This document shows positions 25,327 to 34,197 of a stretch of 64,000 bases of DNA, piece after piece. The stretch covers positions 806,001-870,000 of the forward strand of contig NZ_BMLH01000001.1 of the NCBI RefSeq assembly GCF_014645135.1, read 5' to 3'. The translations under genes and the position numbers were made by a program. Origin of the DNA: Rheinheimera tangshanensis. Lineage in GTDB: Bacteria; Pseudomonadota; Gammaproteobacteria; Enterobacterales; Alteromonadaceae. The notes beneath the pieces are model-generated. The model worked only from the letters and a program-made list of their open reading frames with translations. It had not been told where the DNA came from and did no database searches. Positions within the stretch are counted from its first letter, which is position 1. Every line of letters starts with the position of its first letter.

Positions 25327-27252
25327 TCAAAGAGCCGGAGTTAACCACAGCACCTGATAAGGTAAAAGTTGTAATGGTCCAGCTGGCAGTTTCTGAGCTG
25401 TCAGTTCGTCGAACCATAATTGGCCAGATAAAGAATCGCAGTGCTGTGGGTGTTCAGAGAAGTTCACTACAGCCACCAGACGTTTGCCGTCCAGTTGGCG
25501 TTGGTATGAAAATAAATGTGGATTGTTATCCTGCAAAATCTCTGTCGTGCCTGAACCTAAGACAGGCAATAAGGCTCTGGTTTGGATCAACTGCTGTAAC
25601 TGTTGGTAAATCTGGCCTGATAAGGTATCGGTGTTAGTCGCCTGCGCTAATTGTTTATCTGTCACTGCCACTCTGTTGACCCAGCGGCTGTCGTCTTTTT
25701 TCGCAGGGTCCAGCACATAGCTGTAATCATTTTTTAAACCCAGCTCGTCACCCATATAGAGCAGCGGCAAACCGCCAATACTTAATATGACAGCATTGAG
25801 CAGATAAATCCGCTGCAGTGCGTGCTGCAGATGTGTTGGATTTTTGTCGATTTCAGCTTTTTCTACCCCAGCCAAAGACGCCAACATGCCCGCTACACGG
25901 CAATCGCCTGTCACAGGGTTTTGCTGAAAGGGCACGCCAGAGGCAAAACTGCCTTCAAACTGCCCGGTATAAAACTGATTTAAGAACTGACGGTGATGGT
26001 CCGGATTCATGCCCAGTTGCCAGGCAATGTTGTCATCAAAAGTCCAACCAATATCGTCATGGCAACGGATGTAATTGACCCAGCTGCAGTGGGGGTTGAT
26101 GGCAAAACGCTTACGCAAGGACTCGGTCAATAAACTGGTTTTACGGGTGGCTAAACTTTCCCACAGTAATGCCATCAACAGCGGGTTATAGGATAACTGG
26201 CATTCTTCCGGCGCTATGTATTTCACCACTTCATCCGGGTGCACTATAGCTTCTGATTTAAACTGCAAAGCCGGAGCCGCGATGCGGGCTACCGCATTAA
26301 AGGCTTTGATTAAAGTGTGCGCCTTGGGCAGATTTTCGCAGTTGGTTCCTGCTTGTTTCCAGACGAAAGCTAAAGCATCTAAACGCAGCACCGAAGCGCC
26401 CTGATTGGCCAAAAACAACATTTCTTCTGCCATGGCATTAAAGACAGCCGGATTGGCATAATTTAAGTCCCACTGGAAGCTGTTAAAGGTGGTCCAGATC
26501 CATAAACCTGAAGTGTTGTCCTGAGTAAAACAGCCACGGCGAATTTCCGGGAAAATCTCCCGCAGGCTGGGTGCAAACTGGTCACGCTCTTGTTCAGTCA
26601 GGAAAAAATAGAAGTCACGATACTCGGCATCACCTGCTTTGGCTTTTTCCGCCCAGCGGTGTTCGTCGGAGGTGTGGTTAAACACAAAATCCAGCACCGG
26701 CTTAATACCTTGTTGATGCAACTGCTGCATTAAATCGGCAAGCTGTTGCATGGAGCCCAGTTGTGGCATTGTGCTGCGATAATCAGAGACGGCATAACCA
26801 CCATCGCTGTTTGGCTCTGGCGCTTTAAACAATGGCATCAGGTGCAGATAATTAATACCACTTTGTTTTAAGTAGGGAATGCGCTGTGCCAGGCCCTGAA
26901 AGTCTTTGGCAAACAGGTCGACATAACAGGCTGCACCCAAAGCATCGGGAGTTTTGTGCCAGTTTTGTGGCTTGTTATCTTGCTGACGTAAATAAGCTGG
27001 GCGCTGAGCAGAACTTCTTGCCAGTATTTTTAGCAACTGTTCCAGATGGTAATAGCAGTCATAATGATCGCCATACAAACTCAAATACAGCTCAAGCAGA
27101 ACGGGTAACTGTTGCTCCAGCTTTAGCTGCAGCTCGTTCCAACTGTCTTTTGCTGTAGTTTTTAAAGATGAACTTAATCGTTTAAGTGTTTTTTGGCTTT
27201 CTACGCCTAACAGTTCTGGATTTTCCAGTAACTGTGTTGTGGTTTTCTGCAT
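25327..27252 (-). CDS. Amylosucrase / sucrose hydrolase (GH13 subfamily 4)
   Basis: This glycoside hydrolase splits sucrose and either builds an alpha-1,4-glucan from the glucose (amylosucrase) or releases glucose (sucrose hydrolase). At 641 aa it has the amylosucrase-type helical N-terminus and (beta/alpha)8 barrel. Seen are SDGGYAVSDYRS, VLDFVFNHTSDEH, the nucleophile Asp in VLRLDALAF, the acid/base Glu in LQFKSEAIVHPD and the third Asp in YIRCHDDIGWTF. There is no signal peptide, so it is cytoplasmic. It is divergent from a fructokinase gene, the expected consumer of released fructose. Polymerase and hydrolase forms cannot be separated by eye. No sucrose-specific permease is adjacent; the MFS proteins nearby could serve. 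Confidence 0.9.
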   Translation of the reverse strand: MQKTTTQLLENPELLGVESQKTLKRLSSSLKTTAKDSWNELQLKLEQQLPVLLELYLSLYGDHYDCYYHLEQLLKILARSSAQRPAYLRQQDNKPQNWHKTPDALGAACYVDLFAKDFQGLAQRIPYLKQSGINYLHLMPLFKAPEPNSDGGYAVSDYRSTMPQLGSMQQLADLMQQLHQQGIKPVLDFVFNHTSDEHRWAEKAKAGDAEYRDFYFFLTEQERDQFAPSLREIFPEIRRGCFTQDNTSGLWIWTTFNSFQWDLNYANPAVFNAMAEEMLFLANQGASVLRLDALAFVWKQAGTNCENLPKAHTLIKAFNAVARIAAPALQFKSEAIVHPDEVVKYIAPEECQLSYNPLLMALLWESLATRKTSLLTESLRKRFAINPHCSWVNYIRCHDDIGWTFDDNIAWQLGMNPDHHRQFLNQFYTGQFEGSFASGVPFQQNPVTGDCRVAGMLASLAGVEKAEIDKNPTHLQHALQRIYLLNAVILSIGGLPLLYMGDELGLKNDYSYVLDPAKKDDSRWVNRVAVTDKQLAQATNTDTLSGQIYQQLQQLIQTRALLPVLGSGTTEILQDNNPHLFSYQRQLDGKRLVAVVNFSEHPQHCDSLSGQLWFDELTAQKLPAGPLQLLPYQVLWLTPAL

Positions 27253-27388
27253 CTGCCCCGATCCGTGCCTGCACTATACTGTGCTTAATAGAACTTCATT
27301 TTCTCTGTTTTGGCAAGGCTTTTAATGATGAAATGTTTAAATAATACGCTGAATATTTACAGCTGGCCTTCAATTCGCTAAAGTGAAT

Positions 27389-27402
27389 CTGAAACGTTTT
27401 AG
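27389..27402. promoter_or_regulatory. Operator-like palindrome upstream of fructokinase
   Basis: CTGAAACGTTTTAG has a perfect AAACGTTT core and lies 45 bp before the fructokinase start, in the divergent region shared with amylosucrase. A second site, ACTTAATCGTTTAAGT at 27172-27187, lies inside the amylosucrase 5' coding region and matches 15 of 16 bases of the TonB receptor operator. Both are candidates only. Confidence 0.45.
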
Positions 27403-27446
27403 TTCTGGTGCTGGTTTTAGCACCTCACTTCAGGAGAATACAATAA

Positions 27447-28397
27447 ATGAATCCGACTCCGGTTTGCTGTTTTGGTGAGGTGTTGATTGATTTTCTGCAG
27501 GACAAAACACAGCCTGGGCTGTTTCAGCGTTTTGCCGGAGGTGCTCCTGCCAATGTGGCTGTGGCTGTTGCCCGGTTAGGTGGACAGAGCAAGTTTATTG
27601 GCATGTTGGGTAAAGACATGTTTGGTGATTTTTTACTGCAGGAATTACAAAGTTACGGTGTTGATTGCAGCGCTGTGCGTCAGACGCTGGATGCGAAAAC
27701 CGCTCTTGCTTTTGTCGCGCTGAATGAAGAGGGCGACCGCAGTTTCTCTTTTTACCGGCCACCTGCTGCTGATCTGCTGTACAAAGCGGAGCATTGTCCG
27801 ACTGAGCTTTGGCAACAAAAAGGTATTTTGCACTTATGCTCCAATAGCTTAACTGAGCCTGAGATAGCTCAAACCAGTTTTGCTTTAGTAAGGCTGGCGC
27901 AGCAACAGGGCTGGTTAGTGTCAGTGGATGCTAATTTACGTCATAACTTATGGAGTGAAGGCAAAGCCAGCAGAGAGTTAGTGATCCAGTTACTGGAAAT
28001 GGCCGATTTGGTCAAACTCAGTGAAGACGAGCTGGATTATCTTGCAGATGGTCAAAGCTCAGCAAGTTGGTTGCAGCATATTCTTGCTTTCAGACCCGCC
28101 TGGCTGGTGGTCACAGCTGGTGCAGCACAAGTACAAAGTTATAGCAAAGCGGACTCGTTTTCTGTGCCAGTAACCGCCGTACCTGTTGTGGATACTACAG
28201 CGGCAGGTGACGCTTTTGTTGGAGCCTGGTTACATCAGATAGCACAGCAGTTAACCCAAGGAACTAGCTTTGCTGAGTTGTTGTCTGATCGAAGCGCCCA
28301 GCAGCAAATGATTGAAAAAGCTATAAAGGCGGGGTCGTTAACCTGTCAGAAATTTGGTGCTTTTGCAGCTTTACCCACAGCACAAGAGTGGGGCTAA
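27447..28397 (+). CDS. Fructokinase (PfkB/ribokinase family)
   Basis: This cytoplasmic ATP-dependent sugar kinase most likely makes fructose 6-phosphate from the fructose released by the divergent amylosucrase. PfkB signature 1 is FAGGAPANVAVAVARLGG (residues about 28-45), and the second signature with the catalytic Asp and anion hole is DTTAAGDAFVGAWL. Other segments (SVDANLRHNLW, VKLSEDEL) match bacterial fructokinases. At 316 aa it is complete. AGGAG precedes the ATG. It ends at a strong terminator. Confidence 0.9.
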   Translation: MNPTPVCCFGEVLIDFLQDKTQPGLFQRFAGGAPANVAVAVARLGGQSKFIGMLGKDMFGDFLLQELQSYGVDCSAVRQTLDAKTALAFVALNEEGDRSFSFYRPPAADLLYKAEHCPTELWQQKGILHLCSNSLTEPEIAQTSFALVRLAQQQGWLVSVDANLRHNLWSEGKASRELVIQLLEMADLVKLSEDELDYLADGQSSASWLQHILAFRPAWLVVTAGAAQVQSYSKADSFSVPVTAVPVVDTTAAGDAFVGAWLHQIAQQLTQGTSFAELLSDRSAQQQMIEKAIKAGSLTCQKFGAFAALPTAQEWG

Positions 28398-28420
28398 TCA
28401 TGTGTCCTTCGAAAATAAAA

Positions 28421-28448
28421 AGGGCTAACTTGCGTTAGCCCTTTTTTA
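28421..28448. terminator. Bidirectional rho-independent terminator
   Basis: AGGGCTAAC and GTTAGCCCT form a stem with TTTTTT after it and an A-run before it, between the convergent fructokinase and the small minus-strand gene. Confidence 0.88.
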
Positions 28449-28449
28449 C

Positions 28450-28650
28450 TTATACCGAGATGTCAATATTCTGACCCAGGTTGCCGACAGGAACCGGACT
28501 TGGCGACTGCAATGCCGAAGACGAATTTACAGCGCTTTCCAGCAACTGCAAGGTTTGTCTCCCTTCCTGTTTTTGCTGGGTTTTTGCCAGACTGGCACCC
28601 AACAGTTCATAGCTCTGGCTAACTGCAGCTGAGCCTACGGATTGTGTCAT
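28450..28650 (-). CDS. Small YjfB-like putative motility protein
   Basis: This 66-residue protein resembles the YjfB-like putative motility family, which is small, helical and ends in a short conserved tail. Here the end is VGNLGQNIDISV, typical of the family. The middle helix is SYELLGASLAKTQQKQEGRQ. I prefer the ATG at 28650 (MTQSVGSAA), because GGGAG lies 6 bases before it; an ATG four codons upstream lacks a ribosome site. No flagellar genes are nearby and the function is unknown. Confidence 0.65.
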   Translation of the reverse strand: MTQSVGSAAVSQSYELLGASLAKTQQKQEGRQTLQLLESAVNSSSALQSPSPVPVGNLGQNIDISV

Positions 28651-28735
28651 AGTCACTCCCATGCCATATTTCCAACCATCATATCGGCAAAAGGATCGCG
28701 GACTTTAGAATTATTTTCAGGATCTGGAAAAAAGT

Positions 28736-28763
28736 GAAGCCGCTCGTTGCAGCGAGCGGCTTC
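28736..28763 (-). terminator. Rho-independent terminator of the DUF2726 gene
   Basis: GAAGCCGCTCG and CGAGCGGCTTC form an 11-bp stem with a six-base loop; on the minus strand it is followed by TTTTTT. It lies about 90 bp after the DUF2726 stop. Confidence 0.85.
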
Positions 28764-28851
28764 GGTCTTTAGGCGTGCGGAGTGACTTATGTTCCAAATG
28801 CCTGAAGCTGTTGAACTATTTCTAATAGTTCATAAATAAGTAGCAGATCTG

Positions 28852-29493
28852 CTAATGGATCATAGCCGTGGACTGAGAACGAATGCTGCGTTCCGGAATG
28901 ATGCTGGGTAAAGCATTGGTCTGAACCGCTGGTTCCAGTGGGCGTATCGGCCGGGTAGGGCTTTTCTTCACTGTACCTTTTAACAAAGGCTCTGGCTTTA
29001 ATGTATGTTGACCAATTTTAGCAGCTAAACCTTGTTGAATATCAGCGATAGTATAGCCAGTTTTGATTTTCATCCGTACATAAGGAATGCCTGCGGCTTC
29101 AAAAGCACCACTGACAAACCAGTCCGGTACAGCTTTATGGCCGTCTTTACTTGTGTTGTTGACCAGATCAACCACAGCAACAATGCTCATATCCGTCGGA
29201 TCGCACAGAACAAAATCCAGATACTTGGCATTGAGTTTAACCGACGCTGCGATTCGTGATTTGGCATCTACATTGCTTTTTAATTCAAGAATGTCAGCCA
29301 TTTTCACTCTGTTCATCACTTTGTACTTTCCTTTGACTGCCTGCTCCAGCATGTTCAGGTAAGAACGCTCGACCTGAGTAAAAAGACTGCTTTTCTTACT
29401 AAATGGAAAAGGATTGCCATGGCTCATAAAACGGCTGGCTAAAAAAGCTGCCACCACAACCAACACGGCTAATACTAAAATTAAAACTTCCAT
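28852..29493 (-). CDS. Membrane-anchored DUF2726 protein
   Basis: One N-terminal transmembrane helix (VLILVLAVLVVVAAFLASRF) anchors a cytoplasmic DUF2726 domain (FTQVERSYLNMLEQAV, YLDFVLCDPTDMSIVAVVDL, AAGIPYVRMKIKTGYTIADI). DUF2726 resembles PD-(D/E)XK-type nuclease folds, but the role is unknown. The C-terminal about 45 residues are basic and proline-rich. It stands alone and is divergent from aceB. At 213 aa it has the family's usual length. Confidence 0.82.
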   Translation of the reverse strand: MEVLILVLAVLVVVAAFLASRFMSHGNPFPFSKKSSLFTQVERSYLNMLEQAVKGKYKVMNRVKMADILELKSNVDAKSRIAASVKLNAKYLDFVLCDPTDMSIVAVVDLVNNTSKDGHKAVPDWFVSGAFEAAGIPYVRMKIKTGYTIADIQQGLAAKIGQHTLKPEPLLKGTVKKSPTRPIRPLEPAVQTNALPSIIPERSIRSQSTAMIH

Positions 29494-29713
29494 TAATGAC
29501 CTCCGACAAACTTTTGACTCCGCAGCTTAAATAAGTTGGCTGCGCAGGGTATAAAGCATAAGGCGTGCCAATAAATTAGAATTAATGCTCTAATTTGTAT
29601 AAGTTTGCTGAATGTCTGGCATATAGCCTATTGATGGCTGAAATGGTGGGGATCTGGCTGGGTTCGGCTTATAGTGAGGGGAACTCCTATTGCTACAGAC
29701 AAGGATCACCAGA

Positions 29714-31318
29714 ATGACAAGCAGCAACATTGCAGGATTAGAGATCAAAGGCCGCCTGCCGGCTGAATTTCAAAGCATATTAACGCCAGAGGCTTGCCGT
29801 CTGGTTGTTGAACTTACCCGCGAGTTTCGCGCGCCTTTAAAGCTATTATTGCAGCAACGCACTGTTGATCAGGCGCGTTATGACGCTGGCGCTTTGCCGG
29901 ATTTTCGCGCTGAAACTGCGGATATTCGTTCTGGCGACTGGAAAGTAGCAGCTATTCCGGCTGATTTGCAGGACAGAAGAGTAGAAATTACTGGTCCAGT
30001 CGATCGAAAAATGATCATTAACGCCTTAAATGCTGATGTAAAAGTCTTTATGGCCGACTTTGAAGACTCGCAAGCGCCGAGCTGGGATGGCGTGATAGAA
30101 GGTCAGATCAACTTACGTGATGCCAATTTAGGCAGCATCAGCTACAGCGATCCCCAGTCCGGTAAACAATATGCGCTGCGCGACAAACAGGCCTTGTTAA
30201 TAGCCCGGGTGCGGGGTTTACATCTGTGGGAGAAACATTTAGAAGTGGATGGCGAGGCAGTTCCTGGTTCACTGGTGGACTTTGCCTTGTACTTTTTCCA
30301 TAACTACCAGACCCGTTTAGCTAAAGGCTCAGGTGTGTATTACTACCTGCCGAAGCTACAGAGCTATAAAGAAGCCGCCTGGTGGGACTCAGTGTTCCGC
30401 TTTACTCAAACCAGGTTTAACCAGCCAGTGGGCACCATTCGCGCTACTGTGTTGATTGAAACCTTGCCAGCAGTGTTTGAGATGGACGAAATTCTGCATG
30501 CACTGCGTGAGCATATAGTGGCGTTGAACTGTGGCCGTTGGGACTATATTTTCAGCTATATCAAAACCTTAAAGAACCATGCTGACCGTGTTTTACCAGA
30601 CCGTCAGGTGGTGACTATGGATCAGCCGTTTTTGTCGGCTTACTCAAAGTTACTGATCAAAACCTGTCATAAACGCGGTGCTTTGGCGATGGGCGGCATG
30701 GCGGCTTTTATACCAGCCAAAGATCCAGTCGCCAATGAAGCGATCTTAACTAAAGTAACGGCAGATAAAGAACGTGAAGCCAGTAACGGTCACGACGGTA
30801 CCTGGGTGGCGCACCCTGGTTTAGCCGCGACGGCCAATGCGGTATTTAACAACTACCTGAAAGATGGCAAAACCAATCAGCTGCATATCAGCCGCTCCGA
30901 CGATGCGCCTGTCACTGCCGCCGATTTATTGGCACCAAGCGCTGGTGAGCGCACCGAAGCTGGCATGCGCATCAATATCCGCGTGGCTTTGCAATACATA
31001 GCGGCCTGGATCAGTGGCAAGGGCTGTGTGCCTATTTATGGTCTGATGGAAGATGCGGCTACAGCAGAAATCTGTCGTACCTCGATTTGGCAGTGGATTA
31101 AACACGGCAAGACTTTGAATAACGGCCAGTTGGTCACCAAAGAGCTATTTGCGCAGATGTTGCAGCAGGAAGCTGCTGTAGTGCGCGAAGAAGTAGGCGA
31201 AGAGTTGTGGCAACAGCAACAGTTTGAGCGTGCTCAGGCTCTGCTGCTGCAAATTACCACAGCGGATCAATTGGTCGATTTCCTGACCTTACCGGCTTAC
31301 GAGCTGTTAACCGCCTAA
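29714..31318 (+). CDS. aceB: Malate synthase A
   Basis: This enzyme condenses glyoxylate with acetyl-CoA to malate in the glyoxylate shunt. The sequence matches malate synthase A throughout: VDRKMIINALNADVKVFMADF, EDSQAPSWDGVIEGQINL, YYYLPKLQSYKEAAWW, TIRATVLIETLPAVFEMDEI, LNCGRWDYIFSYIKT and MGGMAAFIPAKDP. I place the start at ATG 29714, with AAGGA upstream; an alternative TTG lies 8 codons earlier. At 534 aa it is complete. TTAGA-N8-TCTAA upstream (29576-29593) could be a regulator site. aceA lies 1.2 kb downstream beyond a convergent LysR gene. Confidence 0.95.
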   Translation: MTSSNIAGLEIKGRLPAEFQSILTPEACRLVVELTREFRAPLKLLLQQRTVDQARYDAGALPDFRAETADIRSGDWKVAAIPADLQDRRVEITGPVDRKMIINALNADVKVFMADFEDSQAPSWDGVIEGQINLRDANLGSISYSDPQSGKQYALRDKQALLIARVRGLHLWEKHLEVDGEAVPGSLVDFALYFFHNYQTRLAKGSGVYYYLPKLQSYKEAAWWDSVFRFTQTRFNQPVGTIRATVLIETLPAVFEMDEILHALREHIVALNCGRWDYIFSYIKTLKNHADRVLPDRQVVTMDQPFLSAYSKLLIKTCHKRGALAMGGMAAFIPAKDPVANEAILTKVTADKEREASNGHDGTWVAHPGLAATANAVFNNYLKDGKTNQLHISRSDDAPVTAADLLAPSAGERTEAGMRINIRVALQYIAAWISGKGCVPIYGLMEDAATAEICRTSIWQWIKHGKTLNNGQLVTKELFAQMLQQEAAVVREEVGEELWQQQQFERAQALLLQITTADQLVDFLTLPAYELLTA

Positions 31319-31325
31319 TAAAAAT

Positions 31326-31371
31326 GGGGTCAGATCACATTAGTTATGCGTAACTAATGTGATCTGACCCC
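31326..31371. repeat. 46-bp RAYT-type palindrome (copy 2), perfect hairpin
   Basis: A perfect 21-bp stem beginning GGGGTCAGATCACATTAG, with a TGCG loop, lies between convergent aceB and the LysR gene. It starts 7 bp after the aceB stop and ends 4 bp before the regulator stop. It is the same palindrome as at 24162 and likely ends both transcripts. Confidence 0.88.
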
Positions 31372-31374
31372 AAT

Positions 31375-32316
31375 TTAAAGATGCAGCTCGTCTGCTACTT
31401 CTGTGATTAACCGCCGTAACCAGATATGACTGGCATCCTGATGCAATAACGGACTCCAGATCATTTTCAGCTCAATGGATGGAATAGGAAAAGGCGGATC
31501 CAGCACTTTCATCGTCGCGTCATTCTGATACAAAAGCGCAGCACGCAAAGGTAAAGTTGCAATCAAATCGGTTTCCACCGCCAAATGCATAGCCACATGA
31601 TAGTTTCGGGTAAATACACTGATATTACGCTGTTTGCCAAACTTGGCTAAAGCTTCATCCACCCAACCGAGTTTTTGCACATCAGCCGGATCCATACCCA
31701 CACCGACACCAAAACCAGTTTTACTGACCCAGATATGTTGGGCCTTTAAGTAAGAGTCTAAGTTAAAATTGCCAAGAATTGGGTTTAAGCTATTGACCAA
31801 ACAGGCAAAACTGTCGCGCCAAATGGTCTTTTGATGAAATGACTGGGGTAATTGATCAAAGCGGTTAATCGCCATATCCACTTTGCCGTTTTCAACATCA
31901 TGAAAGGTGACGTCGGACGGCGTCATAATATCCAGCGAAGTAGCTGGCGCCTGAGTCCTCAGCTTTTTCAGCAGCGCCGGAATAAGAGTGGAGGCCGCAT
32001 AATCACTGGCCATAATACGAAATACTCTGTGGCTGTGCTCTGGTTCAAAATCTTTATTCGGTTGTAAGGTTTCTTCCAGGGTAAGCAAAATTCCCCGTAC
32101 CACAGGTGCCAATTCCTTGGCGCGTTCTGTAGGCACCATACCGTCTGAGGTACGCACCAGAATAGGGTCGTTCAGCAAATCCCTCAATCGTTTCAGGCCA
32201 TTACTCATGGCGGGCTGCGTGATATTCAGCCGATTGGCTGCACGGGTGACATTTTTTTCCCGCAGCAATACATCCAGATACACCAACAAATTCAGGTCAA
32301 TTTTACTGATATTCAT
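31375..32316 (-). CDS. LysR-family regulator beside the glyoxylate-shunt genes
   Basis: This 313-aa LysR-type regulator has an N-terminal winged helix (LNLLVYLDVLLREKNVTRAA, ITQPAMSNGLKRLRDLL) and a substrate-binding domain of the NodD/PnbR-like kind. It is divergent from aceA across 181 bp and converges with aceB, so regulation of the glyoxylate shunt is likely. ATTCA-N5-TGAAT at 32366 fits a LysR box. No IclR-type AceB/A repressor is present, which supports this protein as the local controller. Confidence 0.9.
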   Translation of the reverse strand: MNISKIDLNLLVYLDVLLREKNVTRAANRLNITQPAMSNGLKRLRDLLNDPILVRTSDGMVPTERAKELAPVVRGILLTLEETLQPNKDFEPEHSHRVFRIMASDYAASTLIPALLKKLRTQAPATSLDIMTPSDVTFHDVENGKVDMAINRFDQLPQSFHQKTIWRDSFACLVNSLNPILGNFNLDSYLKAQHIWVSKTGFGVGVGMDPADVQKLGWVDEALAKFGKQRNISVFTRNYHVAMHLAVETDLIATLPLRAALLYQNDATMKVLDPPFPIPSIELKMIWSPLLHQDASHIWLRRLITEVADELHL

Positions 32317-32365
32317 CTGCTTTCACTTCTTTATGATTATTTGCTGTCAATTTGATGCTTTGTAT

Positions 32366-32380
32366 ATTCACACAATGAAT
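32366..32380. promoter_or_regulatory. Candidate LysR box between the regulator and aceA
   Basis: ATTCACACAATGAAT is a 5-5-5 inverted repeat containing the T-N11-A pattern of LysR-type boxes, 50 bp upstream of the regulator's start and about 118 bp upstream of aceA. Confidence 0.5.
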
Positions 32381-32497
32381 GATGGGAATCAAAAAAATCA
32401 GCTACATGAATTCGAATATTGAAACCTATAGTGGATGTCAACAGCGGCAACTACTAAATGCCGGTCAAACAAAAGACAACACCACAGAGGATGCACC

Positions 32498-34096
32498 ATG
32501 TCAGCTTATCAACAGACGATTCAACAACTGGAACAAAGCTGCAAAGCACAAGGAACAGGCTGGGCCGCTATCAATGCCGAGTCTGCAGCCCGGATGCAGC
32601 TGCAAAACCGTTTTAAAACAGGTTTAGACATAGCGCAGTACACCGCCGACATTATGCGCGCAGATATGGCCGCTTATGATGCGGACAGCAGCCAGTACAC
32701 TCAGTCTTTAGGCTGCTGGCATGGCTTTATCGGTCAACAAAAACTGATCGCTATCAAGAAACATTTCGGCACGACCAAACGTAAATACCTGTATTTATCA
32801 GGCTGGATGATTGCCGCACTGCGTTCTGAGTTTGGTCCTCAGCCTGATCAATCTATGCACGAAAAAACCGCTGTGCCTGCGTTAATCGAAGAGTTGTATA
32901 CCTTCTTAAAGCAAGCCGATGCCCGCGAGTTGGGTGGTTTATTCCGTGAATTGGATGACGCCCGTGCTAAAGATGATCAAGCCAAAGCAGCCGAAGTGCT
33001 GGCTAAAATCGATAACTTCGAAACTCATGTCGTGCCTATTATTGCCGACATAGATGCGGGTTTTGGTAATGCCGAAGCTACTTACTTACTGGCAAAAAAA
33101 ATGATCGAAGCCGGTGCCTGCGCCATTCAGATTGAAAATCAGGTGTCGGATGAAAAACAATGTGGTCACCAGGACGGTAAAGTCACAGTGCCCCACGCCG
33201 ATTTCCTGGCCAAAATTAATGCGGTGCGTTACGCCTTTTTAGAATTAGGCATCGAAAACGGCATTATTGTCGCCCGCACTGACTCCTTAGGCGCTGGTTT
33301 AACTAAGCAAATTGCGGTGACCAACGAGCCAGGTGATCTGGGCGATTTATACAACAGCTTTTTAGACGGAGATTACATTCAAAGCGCCTCTGACATCCAA
33401 AACGGCGATGTAGTGGTCAAAGCCAATGGCAAGCTGTTAAAACCAAAACGTCTGCAAAGTGGCTTGTTCCAGTTTAAAGCAGGCAGCGGTGTGGATCGTG
33501 TGGTACTGGACTGTATTACGTCTTTGCAACACGGCGCAGATTTGCTGTGGATTGAAACCGAGAAACCTCATGTCGGCCAAATCGCTGAAATGGTCAATCG
33601 TATTCGTGAAGTCGTACCTAATGCCAAGCTGGTGTACAACAACAGCCCATCCTTTAACTGGACACTGAACTTCCGTCAGCAAGTGTTTGATGCATGGAAA
33701 ACAGCAGGTAAAGATGTCTCTGCCTATGACAGAGCCAAGCTGATGAGTGCCGATTACGACACGACAGAGCTGGCGCAGGAAGCTGACAACCGTATTCAGA
33801 CCTTCCAGGCGGATGCGGCACGTGAAGCAGGTATTTTCCACCACCTGATCACTTTACCTACTTACCACACAGCGGCCTTGTCGACTGACAATCTGGCGAA
33901 AGAGTACTTTGGTGCTGCAGGTATGCTGGGTTATGTGGCTGGCGTACAACGCAAAGAAATTCGTCAGGGCATCGCCTGTGTTAAGCACCAGAATATGTCT
34001 GGATCTGACATTGGTGATGATCACAAAGAGTATTTCTCTGGAGAAGCTGCGCTGAAGGCTTCAGGGAAAGACAACACCATGAATCAGTTCTCCTAA
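32498..34096 (+). CDS. aceA: Isocitrate lyase (long form)
   Basis: This enzyme cleaves isocitrate to succinate and glyoxylate. The catalytic motif KxCGH is present as KQCGH in VSDEKQCGHQDGK, together with IIADIDAGFGNAEATYLLAK, IVARTDSLGAGL, YNNSPSFNWTLNF and the C-terminal KHQNMSGSDIGDDHKEYF. At 532 aa it is the long type found in Pseudomonas and Acinetobacter rather than the 434-aa E. coli type. I chose ATG 32498 (MSAYQQ) with AGAGGA upstream; the frame is open 21 codons further up without a good start. It would work with aceB at 29714 and be favoured by AceK (43300). Confidence 0.95.
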   Translation: MSAYQQTIQQLEQSCKAQGTGWAAINAESAARMQLQNRFKTGLDIAQYTADIMRADMAAYDADSSQYTQSLGCWHGFIGQQKLIAIKKHFGTTKRKYLYLSGWMIAALRSEFGPQPDQSMHEKTAVPALIEELYTFLKQADARELGGLFRELDDARAKDDQAKAAEVLAKIDNFETHVVPIIADIDAGFGNAEATYLLAKKMIEAGACAIQIENQVSDEKQCGHQDGKVTVPHADFLAKINAVRYAFLELGIENGIIVARTDSLGAGLTKQIAVTNEPGDLGDLYNSFLDGDYIQSASDIQNGDVVVKANGKLLKPKRLQSGLFQFKAGSGVDRVVLDCITSLQHGADLLWIETEKPHVGQIAEMVNRIREVVPNAKLVYNNSPSFNWTLNFRQQVFDAWKTAGKDVSAYDRAKLMSADYDTTELAQEADNRIQTFQADAAREAGIFHHLITLPTYHTAALSTDNLAKEYFGAAGMLGYVAGVQRKEIRQGIACVKHQNMSGSDIGDDHKEYFSGEAALKASGKDNTMNQFS

Positions 34097-34141
34097 CCTC
34101 TGGTTTATGGCTAAGTAATTGCTGAAAGACGGGTAGCTACT

Positions 34142-34190
34142 CAAAGTAATTGATGGTGCAGTCAACAACGCTGCAACTTCAAGTACGAAG
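34142..34190. repeat. Deletion derivative of the structured intergenic repeat
   Basis: This holds the outer 20 bases and the outer 29 bases of the roughly 115-bp repeat that follows at 34198, with the middle missing exactly between two GCA triplets. It therefore looks like a repeat copy that lost its interior by recombination at a 3-bp direct repeat. Confidence 0.7.
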
Positions 34191-34197
34191 AGTAAAC

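Noticed and set aside
25035-25637. A plus-strand open frame of 200 codons across the amylosucrase 3' end
   Set aside because: It lies opposite the amylosucrase C-terminus and over terminator hairpins, and shows no family features.
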